From Lacinutrix sp. C3R15 (GTDB lineage: Bacteria; Bacteroidota; Bacteroidia; Flavobacteriales; Flavobacteriaceae), in the NCBI RefSeq assembly GCF_018860825.1, contig NZ_JAHKPZ010000015.1, forward strand, positions 372,001 through 436,000: 64,000 nucleotides of DNA, given 5' to 3'. The notes under the pieces are model-generated. The model searched no databases. It worked only from the letters and a program-made list of their open reading frames with translations, and was not told the origin of the DNA. Both the position numbers and the translations under genes were made by a program. Of this stretch, positions 8,510 to 15,218 are shown in pieces. The number at the start of each line of letters is the position of its first letter. The first letter of the stretch is position 1.

Positions 8510-9595
8510 TTATCCTAAAATACGTTTTACTAATTTGTCTTTAGCAGCTTGGTCATCTCCACATAACCATTGTATTACATTGTCTTCCCAAATAGCATCA
8601 CGTTCTGCTTCTGTAATAATTTTTCTATCTATTGCTAAATCTAAAATTTTTCCAGGATAAGAGCTTTGTTTTTCGCTTTCCATTTCACCTAAAGGATAAG
8701 GGTCATCTAATCCCATTAAAACCTGTTTAGAGCCTTGGTTTTTTAATAACAAATCAAGACCTCCAGTATCATGTACTAGTGTGTCAAAAAAGATATTTTT
8801 ATGTCCTACCGCTTTTCTTGGGTGGCTTTTGCCTTCAAATAAATCGGGTCTACCATCAAAACCTTGAATACGTCGTCCTAAGTTTATTTGTGCTAATTGC
8901 CCGCCATGCGCAAAACAAGTTCGCATATTTGGATATTTATCTTGGTAACCATTTAAGGTTAAAAAGTGATATGCATCTGCACATTGTGCAAGCATCCATA
9001 TTAGGTGAAAACGCCAAGAAGTATTTTCTAGTTTTATAAATTTTTCACCATCATAAGGGTGTATTTCTACTGCTAGATTATATTTATTAGCCAATTCAAA
9101 AATCGGCTCATTTTCTTCATCAAAAATACAACGCCAAGTACCAATAGTATCCATATAATGGGTTGGCAGGCAAAGTAGTTGTAAGCCTAATTCTTCAACA
9201 CAACGTTCAATTTCCCAGCAAGCACCACGTACAAAACCAGGATGCACAACAAAACCACAAGTAAATTTACTTGGGTTTTCATGCTGTACTTTGGCATTAA
9301 AATCATTCTGAAATTTAAGCGCTTGCTTCATTTCTTCTACACGCAATCCATTACCATACAATTGCGATAAGTTTAAAACTACAGCATGATCAATTTTAAA
9401 ACGTTCCATCCAGGCTAGTTTTTCATCTAAAAAGAAACTAGAGTCTGTAATAGGTCTGTTCCAATCCTTTTGAAGCATAAATTTTCGGTCCTTATCTACC
9501 CAAAAAATCTCTTTGTCTTTCATAAACTGAGGGATTTCTTCGGGATATGGCAATAGATGTGAGTGACCGTTAATTCTAAGTTTACGTTTTTCCAT
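8510..9595 (-). CDS. 2-Amino-3-carboxymuconate-6-semialdehyde decarboxylase (ACMSD), amidohydrolase family
   Basis: A 361-residue amidohydrolase-fold protein. ACMSD decarboxylates 2-amino-3-carboxymuconate semialdehyde to 2-aminomuconate semialdehyde, diverting it from quinolinate. Expected zinc ligands are visible: NGHSH near residue 9, a His in VEIHPYDG, FAHGG, and the Asp in MGLDDPYPLG near residue 295. The length is slightly above the 330-340 residues usual for ACMSD. The neighbouring 3-hydroxyanthranilate dioxygenase makes its substrate and the aldehyde dehydrogenase uses its product, which strongly supports the call. ATG start; last enzyme of the leftward cluster before the O-methyltransferase. 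Confidence 0.88.
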   Translation of the reverse strand: MEKRKLRINGHSHLLPYPEEIPQFMKDKEIFWVDKDRKFMLQKDWNRPITDSSFFLDEKLAWMERFKIDHAVVLNLSQLYGNGLRVEEMKQALKFQNDFNAKVQHENPSKFTCGFVVHPGFVRGACWEIERCVEELGLQLLCLPTHYMDTIGTWRCIFDEENEPIFELANKYNLAVEIHPYDGEKFIKLENTSWRFHLIWMLAQCADAYHFLTLNGYQDKYPNMRTCFAHGGQLAQINLGRRIQGFDGRPDLFEGKSHPRKAVGHKNIFFDTLVHDTGGLDLLLKNQGSKQVLMGLDDPYPLGEMESEKQSSYPGKILDLAIDRKIITEAERDAIWEDNVIQWLCGDDQAAKDKLVKRILG

Positions 9596-9653
9596 ACATT
9601 TTGTTGTTGCTAGTCTTTAGACCTGGCAATCTTTGTCTTAAATTATTTATTCT

Positions 9654-9825
9654 ATTCATTTTGCCTGGAAGCAAAACAAATCAAAAAATCTAATTGAAAT
9701 GAGTAAATTTTTGCAGCATATTACTTCTCCTAATTATTTGGTAAGCAGTTTTATTGCTACATATATTATTTCAGCATTTCAATGTTCAATTTTACAAATT
9801 GATTTTGGGCTTTCAATTAAGCTAA
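9654..9825. repeat. Dispersed repeat, copy A (partner of 13473-13670)
   Basis: The left end ATTCATTTTGCC, then GAAGCAAAAC and CAAAAAATC, and the right end TTACAAATTGATTTTGGGC followed by TTTCA, are shared with a second copy between ridA and kmo. The inner sequence differs. The 259-bp gap between ACMSD and HAAO holds nothing else that I can see. It has no coding capacity, consistent with a degenerate MITE-like element. Confidence 0.5.
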
Positions 9826-9854
9826 TGTTATTTTTAGTAATAAGGTATACCTTT

Positions 9855-10391
9855 TTACTCTTCTAGCTTAACTTTTTTAGGAGGTTGCATCACTTCACCA
9901 CAATTAGGGCAAGTGCGTTTTTCTTTGTCACCATAATAGGCGTCAAAAATCTTAGGCATATCTGTTTCTATATTATCTAGCGTAAAATCTTCTTCATACA
10001 ATTTGGTGGTACAATTTTCGCAGAACCAAAGTAATGCATCTTGAACACCTTTTTCTCTAGGATATTCAATTACTAAACCAACCGTATTGGCACCTCTTTG
10101 CGGAGAATGCGGCACCTTAGGAGGTAATAAAAATATTTCACCTTCCTTAATATGAATATCTTTTGGTGTGCCTTTATCAATTACTTTTAAAATAATATCA
10201 CCTTCTACTTGATAGAAAAACTCTGGTGTTTCGTTGTAATGATAATCTTTTCTGCTATTTGGTCCACCAACAACCATAACAATAAAATCGCCATCCTTCC
10301 ATACCACTTTATTACCAACAGGTGGTTTTAAAAGATGTCTATTTTCTTCAATCCAATCTTTAAAATTTATAGGCGGAAATAATGTACTCAT
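9855..10391 (-). CDS. nbaC: 3-Hydroxyanthranilate 3,4-dioxygenase
   Basis: A 178-residue cupin dioxygenase that opens the ring of 3-hydroxyanthranilate to give ACMS. The iron site is seen in DYHYNETPEFFYQVEGD (His and Glu) and in the later His of PKVPHSPQRG; substrate-binding Arg residues lie between. The C-terminus carries the rubredoxin-like metal site typical of bacterial enzymes, with Cys pairs CENC near residue 125 and CPNC near residue 162. The length is typical for the bacterial single-domain form. It lies between ACMSD downstream and the SDR upstream, in agreement with the pathway. Confidence 0.93.
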   Translation of the reverse strand: MSTLFPPINFKDWIEENRHLLKPPVGNKVVWKDGDFIVMVVGGPNSRKDYHYNETPEFFYQVEGDIILKVIDKGTPKDIHIKEGEIFLLPPKVPHSPQRGANTVGLVIEYPREKGVQDALLWFCENCTTKLYEEDFTLDNIETDMPKIFDAYYGDKEKRTCPNCGEVMQPPKKVKLEE

Positions 10392-10399
10392 GGTTTTAT

Positions 10400-10560
10400 A
10401 TTTTGGGCGTTACGCTACTTCGCAAAAAGCTTTGTAGCGTCAGGCTTTCAAGGCTCGCTCTCTGCGAGGAGCTCAAACAAACCTTTCAATCCTTAACGCA
10501 GATTCATCAATGCAATAAAATTAGCAATAAAAAACGAATTTATTGCTTAAAAAAGTCCTT
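10400..10560. repeat. Dispersed intergenic repeat, GGGCGTTACGC type
   Basis: The 195-bp gap between HAAO and the SDR contains GGGCGTTACGCTACTTCGC, an imperfect inverted stretch around TTTGTAGCGTCAGGC, then GGCTCGCTCTCTGCGAGGAG, CTCAAAC and TTTCAATCCTTAACGC. I recall similar blocks recurring between genes in many Bacteroidota genomes. No gene is present. Boundaries are approximate. Confidence 0.4.
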
Positions 10561-10586
10561 CGCTTAGCTAAGTATTTAAGAAGCAG

Positions 10587-11369
10587 TTATAAAGATTTTG
10601 TTCTTCCGCCATCTACCGGAAGATTAATTCCGTTAATATAACTAGCTCTTTCGCTTGCTAAAAACGTAATAGCATCTGCTAATTCTTCTGGTTTTGCAAA
10701 ACGCTTTGCAGGTACAGTACTTTTCATAGCATTGGCAGACGCTTCTTCTGTTTTTCCTGTTTTAGCCGATTTGTTTTTAATAATTTCAGCCAAACGATCG
10801 GTTCCTGTAGCTCCTGGTAATACATTGTTTACTGTAATACCAAATTGACCAAGCTCATTGGCTAAGGTTTTACTCCAGTTAGCAACAGCACCACGAATGG
10901 TATTACTAACACCAAGACCATCTAAAGGTTGTTTTACAGATGTAGAGATAACGTTTATAATTCTACCAAAACCTTCACTTTTCATAAACGGAACAACCGC
11001 TTGTGCCAACACGTGGTTGCATTTTAAATGTTGTGTAAAAGCGCTTTCAAATTCTTCAATGTCTGCAGAAAATACAGGTCCTCCTTTTGGTCCACCAGTA
11101 TTATTTACTAGTACATGAAAACCATGCTTGTCTTTAATATAAGTGGCTACTTTTTCTTGTAACGCTTTAGGGTTTGAAAAATCGGCAACGATATAGTCGT
11201 GATTTCTATGTTGTGGTAATTCTTTTAAAACGGCTTTTAGTTTCTCTTCATTTCTTGCAATAAGTGTTACTTGCACACCTTCTTCAGCTAATGCTAAAGC
11301 AGTTGCTTTTCCTATTCCTGCTGTGCTTCCGCAAACTAATGCGTATTTGTTGTTTAAGTTTAAATTCAT
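10587..11369 (-). CDS. SDR-family protein with non-canonical catalytic residues
   Basis: A 260-residue short-chain dehydrogenase/reductase-fold protein. The N-terminal nucleotide-binding motif is CGSTAGIGKATA (usually TGxxxGIG), followed by NNTGG and the C-terminal ING..LPVDGG typical of FabG-like SDRs. Where a normal enzyme has YxxxK the sequence reads SNTIR (in LGVSNTIRGAVANWSKTLA), so the catalytic Tyr is replaced by Ser and the Lys by Arg; a Ser is present upstream in VISTSVK. It may be inactive as a classical dehydrogenase, or have a changed chemistry. It lies inside the kynurenine cluster between HAAO and the aldehyde dehydrogenase, so a role in that pathway is inferred. I do not know its substrate. 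Confidence 0.8.
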   Translation of the reverse strand: MNLNLNNKYALVCGSTAGIGKATALALAEEGVQVTLIARNEEKLKAVLKELPQHRNHDYIVADFSNPKALQEKVATYIKDKHGFHVLVNNTGGPKGGPVFSADIEEFESAFTQHLKCNHVLAQAVVPFMKSEGFGRIINVISTSVKQPLDGLGVSNTIRGAVANWSKTLANELGQFGITVNNVLPGATGTDRLAEIIKNKSAKTGKTEEASANAMKSTVPAKRFAKPEELADAITFLASERASYINGINLPVDGGRTKSL

Positions 11370-11421
11370 ATTATAAGTTTTATGTCTGGTTGATTGTAGT
11401 TGAGATCTTATTTTAATTAAG

Positions 11422-11483
11422 CTCTAGACTGCGTTCGAGGAGACATTTCGTTTTAATTTATAAGATTCCCACTTTTGTAGGAA
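11422..11483. repeat. Decayed copies of two palindromic repeat types
   Basis: 11422-11444 is a decayed copy of the right arm of the 8433-8503 element (ACTGCGTTCGAGGAGAC). 11464-11483 reads GATTCCCACTTTTGTAGGAA, a hairpin related to the one at 53245-53265 and to the right-hand palindromes at 12976 and 15191. They sit between the SDR and aldehyde dehydrogenase genes. Confidence 0.55.
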
Positions 11484-12923
11484 CTAGTATTTTATACAAA
11501 CATTTTTAGCTTCTGTAAAAAAGCGTAAGGCTTCAAAACCACCTTCACGTCCTACTCCAGATGCTTTTACACCACCAAAAGGAGTGCGTAAATCACGCAT
11601 CATCCAAGTATTTACCCAAACAATTCCAGCTTGTAATTGGTTGCTCATACGCATGGTACGCTTTAAGTTGTTGGTCCATAATGTTGCAGACAAGCCGTAT
11701 TTTACTTTATTAGCCATTAGTAACACTTCATCTTCAGTTTTAAAAGGCATAATAGTCACCACAGGACCAAAAATTTCTTCTTGATTTACTCTGCAGTCAT
11801 CACTTTGTACTTCAATAACCGTTGGCTCTAAATAGTAACCGTTTTCATAACCTTTAACCGTTACTTCATTTCCTCCGCAAAGAATTTTTCCGTTTTCGGT
11901 TTTTGCAATTTCTATATATTCTTTTACTTTTTCTAAATGTGGTTTAGATACTAATGCGCCAATATTGGTTGTTTCTTCTGATGGATGACCAACTTTTAAT
12001 GCTTTAATTCTTTCAACAAAGTCTTTTTTAAATTTTTCATAAATAGAAGCTTCTACAAAAATTCGGCTTCCGCATAAACATATTTGACCTTGATTGGCAA
12101 AAGAAGAGCGTACTGTTGTATCTAGCATATCCTTATAATCACAATCTGCAAAAATGATGTTTGGGTTTTTTCCACCCAGCTCTAAAGACAGTTTTTTAAA
12201 CATAGGAGCTGCTACTCTTGCTATATGAGCTCCTGTTGCTGTTCCTCCTGTAAAACTAATCGCTTTTATATCTTCATGCTCTATAATGGCTTGTCCTGTT
12301 GAGCTTCCTAAACCATGCACAATATTTAATACACCTTTAGGTAAACCTGCTTCTGTGCAAATTTTACCTAATAAATAAGCTGTCATTGGTGTTACTTCGC
12401 TTGGTTTAGCAACTACACAGTTTCCTGCGGCAATTGCTGGAGCAATTTTCCAGGTAAAAAGATAGAGTGGAAGGTTCCATGGTGAAATACAAGCTACAAC
12501 ACCTATTGGTTGCCGTAGTGTGTAGTTTATAGCTTCTGCAATACTTTCGTGACTTTCGCTTGCAAATTGTGTGATGGCGTTTCCAAAGAATCTAAAATTA
12601 CTTGCAGCTCTTGGTATATCTACCGTTTTTGCCAGGCTTATAGGTTTTCCGTTGTCTTTACTTTCTGCTTCTGCAAAGTGCTGTAAATTAGCTTCTAGTA
12701 AGTCTGCTATTTTTATTAATATTCTGCTGCGTTCTTCTAGCGTTGTTTGTGACCAAACAGGAAAAGCAGATTTTGCAGCTATATATGCGTTTTCTACATC
12801 TTCTTTAGAGGAGTTAGGTATTTGGCCGTAAACTTCTCCATTACTAGGATTATAGTTGTCTATCCAATGGGCTTGCATTGGATTGTGGAAATTTCCGTTT
12901 ATGTAGTTTTGAATGTTTTCCAT
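11484..12923 (-). CDS. Aldehyde dehydrogenase, probable 2-aminomuconate-6-semialdehyde dehydrogenase
   Basis: A 479-residue NAD(P)+-dependent aldehyde dehydrogenase. Recognisable sites: ACISPWNLP (Rossmann entry, with catalytic Asn), KPSEVTP, FTGGTATG, the general-base Glu in LELGGKNPN and the catalytic Cys in NQGQICLCGSR, then EEIFGPVV and the C-terminal FGGVKASGVGREGG. In the cluster it would oxidise 2-aminomuconate semialdehyde to 2-aminomuconate; related enzymes use 2-hydroxymuconate semialdehyde. Start: an ATG nine bases upstream (12932) is formed by the GTCATTCC of a palindromic repeat, so the ATG at 12923 (MENIQNYING) is taken as real. Confidence 0.88.
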   Translation of the reverse strand: MENIQNYINGNFHNPMQAHWIDNYNPSNGEVYGQIPNSSKEDVENAYIAAKSAFPVWSQTTLEERSRILIKIADLLEANLQHFAEAESKDNGKPISLAKTVDIPRAASNFRFFGNAITQFASESHESIAEAINYTLRQPIGVVACISPWNLPLYLFTWKIAPAIAAGNCVVAKPSEVTPMTAYLLGKICTEAGLPKGVLNIVHGLGSSTGQAIIEHEDIKAISFTGGTATGAHIARVAAPMFKKLSLELGGKNPNIIFADCDYKDMLDTTVRSSFANQGQICLCGSRIFVEASIYEKFKKDFVERIKALKVGHPSEETTNIGALVSKPHLEKVKEYIEIAKTENGKILCGGNEVTVKGYENGYYLEPTVIEVQSDDCRVNQEEIFGPVVTIMPFKTEDEVLLMANKVKYGLSATLWTNNLKRTMRMSNQLQAGIVWVNTWMMRDLRTPFGGVKASGVGREGGFEALRFFTEAKNVCIKY

Positions 12924-12927
12924 TTTT

Positions 12928-12998
12928 GTCATTCCTGCGTAGGCAGGAATCTACTTTTTAATTATCATTTATTATGAATTCCTGTTTTTGCAGGAATA
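12928..12998. repeat. REPIN-like pair of palindromes
   Basis: Two hairpins with a shared core: GTCATTCCTGC..GCAGGAATC (12928-12951, loop GTAG) and GAATTCCTG..CAGGAAT (12976-12998), separated by 24 AT-rich bases. It fills the gap between the ridA-like gene and the aldehyde dehydrogenase start. It has the same plan as 15144-15215. Confidence 0.75.
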
Positions 12999-13002
12999 GC
13001 AG

Positions 13003-13407
13003 TTACAATTTTTTATAAGCCATAACCTTAATCTCTACCACCAAGTCAGGATGCGGCAATTGGTGAACAGCAACTGTTGTTCTTGTTGGTCCTGTTTCTT
13101 TGCTAAAAAATTCTGCGTATGCTTTGTTGTAATCTGCAAAGTCATTCATGTTTACTAAAAAGGAAGTAACATCAACAACATCTTTTAAGCTAGCACCAAC
13201 TTTTTTAAGATTGGTATCTATGTTTTTTAATACCTCTTGTGTTTGTGTATAAGCGTTTAATTTTTTAGTTCCCATTTCGTCAATAATATCTACTCCAGCA
13301 ATACTATTATCTGCTCTACGAGAACTGGTTCCTGAAACGAAAATAAAATCGCCTACTTGTTTTACGTGTGGATATGCTCCTCTTGGTGTTACCTTTGTTC
13401 CTTCCAT
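13003..13407 (-). CDS. RidA-family protein, probable 2-aminomuconate deaminase
   Basis: A 134-residue YjgF/YER057c/UK114 (RidA) family protein: [17 protein letters not shown], a central [17 protein letters not shown] helix, the conserved Arg in GPTRTTVAV and the C-terminal [11 protein letters not shown]. Classical RidA hydrolyses reactive enamines or imines. In the 3-hydroxyanthranilate pathway of Pseudomonas a RidA-like protein is the 2-aminomuconate deaminase. Position next to the semialdehyde dehydrogenase that would make 2-aminomuconate supports that role here. A generic RidA is the alternative. A palindromic repeat begins only 4 bp upstream of the ATG. Confidence 0.82.
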   Translation of the reverse strand: MEGTKVTPRGAYPHVKQVGDFIFVSGTSSRRADNSIAGVDIIDEMGTKKLNAYTQTQEVLKNIDTNLKKVGASLKDVVDVTSFLVNMNDFADYNKAYAEFFSKETGPTRTTVAVHQLPHPDLVVEIKVMAYKKL

Positions 13408-13411
13408 ATTT

Positions 13412-13435
13412 GTTATTCCTGCGAAAGCAGGAATC
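13412..13435. repeat. REP-like palindrome GTTATTCCTGC..GCAGGAATC
   Basis: A single copy of the ATTCCTGC-GAAA-GCAGGAAT hairpin, 4 bp upstream of the ridA-like start codon. It belongs to the same family as those at 12928 and 15144. Its right-hand partner is missing. Confidence 0.7.
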
Positions 13436-13472
13436 TCGTTTTTTTATTACTCATTTTTTCTTTTTTACTTAT

Positions 13473-13670
13473 ATTCATTTTGCCTTGATGCAAAACGAAC
13501 CAAAAAATCACAATCAAGCCAAGGAATTTTCAGTTTTGCAAACTGAAACCGATTTGAAAACTCCGCGTCGTCCAGCCTAAAATGTCTGCACTCCTGTTTC
13601 GGAGCTTTTCTTCATCTATTCTTCGTCTTGATGTTTCAATTCTTACAAATTGATTTGGGGCTTTCATTTT
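13473..13670. repeat. Dispersed repeat, copy B (partner of 9654-9825)
   Basis: Ends match copy A: ATTCATTTTGCC, GATGCAAAACGAACC, CAAAAAATC at the left, and TTACAAATTGATTTGGGGC with TTTCA at the right. Between them is a hairpin TTTTCAGTTT..AAACTGAAA and unrelated sequence. It occupies most of the 334-bp gap between the ridA-like gene and kmo. I see no gene in this gap. Confidence 0.5.
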
Positions 13671-13708
13671 TAATATAATCTTGTTTGTTCCAAGTTGTTT
13701 TCATTTTT

Positions 13709-13743
13709 GCTAACTGCTAACTGCTAACTGCTAACTGCTAACT
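13709..13743. repeat. Five tandem copies of the heptamer GCTAACT
   Basis: Five uninterrupted GCTAACT units. The last unit includes two bases of the kmo stop codon (13742-13744 on the minus strand), so the array abuts the gene end. Copy number could vary between strains without changing the protein, because the stop comes first. Confidence 0.9.
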
Positions 13744-15139
13744 ATTTTAATCCAGCAATTTTATCATCTTCTAAAATAGCTTCGGTTTCTTGTTGTACTT
13801 TCTTTAATATACTATTTAAATCTTGAGTTGTTGTAATTTTTTTGTCAACTAATAGATTTAAAATGGCTTTGTCTTGCGCTCTTCCTTTTGTCATTGCTGT
13901 GTAATACGGAATATCTTCCTTAAAGGTAACCATAGAATATTTGGAAAAATAAGCATTTGGAAATTCTTTTTCTAAAGCCATTTCTATTGCTCGTTTTTCT
14001 TTGAAAATAGGATTGGCAACGTGGTCACGCATTTCGTAATAATTATCAATAGCCAAATCTGCAATAGCATCTGTATCTGCTTTTCTGGTTTTTTCGTAGA
14101 TTTTAAAAATGGTTTCCCAATCGCCTTCGTGTTGTTCTAAAATAGCGTCAAAAACGGTAACATCTTCAAAAGAAGCATTCATTCCTTGTCCGTAAAAAGG
14201 AACAATGGCATGTGCAGCATCACCTAATAACACGTTTTTATTTTGATAATGCCAAGGCGAACATTTTACGGTTCCTAAAGCTCCTGTTGGGTTATTAAAA
14301 AACTCCTCAGCTATGTTTGGAATTAATGCTAAAGCATCCGGAAATTGCGTGGTAAAGAAGTCTTTTATACTTTCTTCTGTTGTTAGATTATTGAAATTGT
14401 ATTTTCCTTCCTCGTAACTTAAGAATAGTGTTACTGTAAAGCTTCCGTCTAAATTTGGTAGTGCAATTAACATATAATCACCTCTTGGCCAAATGTGTAA
14501 ATAATCTTTACTTATAAGGTGTTTTCCTTCTGCAGCAGCAGGAATTTCTAATTCTTTATAACCATGGGTTAGATAGTTTTGCGAATAGCTAAATAAAAAC
14601 TTACGTTCTAAATAATAGCTTTTTCTTAAAGAAGAACCAGCACCATCTGTACCAAAAACAACATCTCCTTTGGCAGTAAATTCTTCTTTGGTTTTATAAT
14701 CGTAAAAACTAGCGGTGTTATTTTCAATGTCTACTCCAGTACATTTTTTATTAAAATGAATGGTAAGATTCTCGTACAAATCTGCTTCGGTTAAAAGCAA
14801 ACCGTTTAATTCACCTCTAGAAATAGAGTTAATGTATTCATTATCTCTTCCTGAATAGTTTGAAGGAAAGGTATTGCCTTCTGCATCATGTATTAAACGT
14901 CCATACATTGGTATGCAAAGCGGTTTTACCTTGTCTTCTACACCTGCAAGTCGCATGGCTTTTAAACCTCTGTCAGAAAGTGCAAGATTTATAGAACGTC
15001 CTGCAGAAATATCTGTAGTACGTAAATCTGGTCTGCTTTCATATACGTTTACTGTGTAACCACGTTGTGCTAAACGCAAGGCTAGGAGTGAACCACAAAG
15101 TCCTGCTCCTATGATTAATATGTTTTCTTTTTTGCTCAT
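13742..15139 (-). CDS. kmo: Kynurenine 3-monooxygenase (FAD-dependent)
   Basis: A 465-residue flavoprotein hydroxylase that converts L-kynurenine to 3-hydroxykynurenine with NADPH and O2. The N-terminal FAD motif is IIGAGLCGSLLALRLAQRG, followed by the Glu of VYESRPD; the second FAD motif is GDAAHAIVPFYGQGMNASFED near residue 310. Length and C-terminal helices fit bacterial KMO. Start: the upstream ATG at 15148 is part of a GTCATTCC repeat; the ATG at 15139 (MSKKENILIIG) gives the normal N-terminus. It lies between kynU upstream and the ridA-like gene downstream, from which it is separated by repeats. Confidence 0.93.
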   Translation of the reverse strand: MSKKENILIIGAGLCGSLLALRLAQRGYTVNVYESRPDLRTTDISAGRSINLALSDRGLKAMRLAGVEDKVKPLCIPMYGRLIHDAEGNTFPSNYSGRDNEYINSISRGELNGLLLTEADLYENLTIHFNKKCTGVDIENNTASFYDYKTKEEFTAKGDVVFGTDGAGSSLRKSYYLERKFLFSYSQNYLTHGYKELEIPAAAEGKHLISKDYLHIWPRGDYMLIALPNLDGSFTVTLFLSYEEGKYNFNNLTTEESIKDFFTTQFPDALALIPNIAEEFFNNPTGALGTVKCSPWHYQNKNVLLGDAAHAIVPFYGQGMNASFEDVTVFDAILEQHEGDWETIFKIYEKTRKADTDAIADLAIDNYYEMRDHVANPIFKEKRAIEMALEKEFPNAYFSKYSMVTFKEDIPYYTAMTKGRAQDKAILNLLVDKKITTTQDLNSILKKVQQETEAILEDDKIAGLK

Positions 15140-15143
15140 AATT

Positions 15144-15215
15144 GTCATTCCTGCGAAGGCAGGAATTTTCTTTTAGTTTTCATTAATAATGGATTCCTGC
15201 TTATACAGGAATGAC
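15144..15215. repeat. REPIN-like element with outer GTCATTCCTG/CAGGAATGAC ends
   Basis: A left palindrome (15144-15166, GTCATTCCTGC..GCAGG) and a right palindrome (15191-15215, GATTCCTGC..ACAGGAATGAC) face each other, with ends that are perfect 10-bp inverted repeats. It exactly fills the gap between kynU and kmo, 4 bp from each gene. This is the best preserved copy in the window. Confidence 0.8.
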
Positions 15216-15218
15216 AAA

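Noticed and set aside
13368-13580. 70-codon open frame on the plus strand in the ridA-kmo gap
   Set aside because: It runs across palindromic and dispersed repeats and overlaps the ridA start; no protein-like composition.
8433-15215. CRISPR array in the kynurenine cluster
   Set aside because: Repeats are irregular in spacing, occur as inverted pairs, and have no constant spacer length or cas genes.
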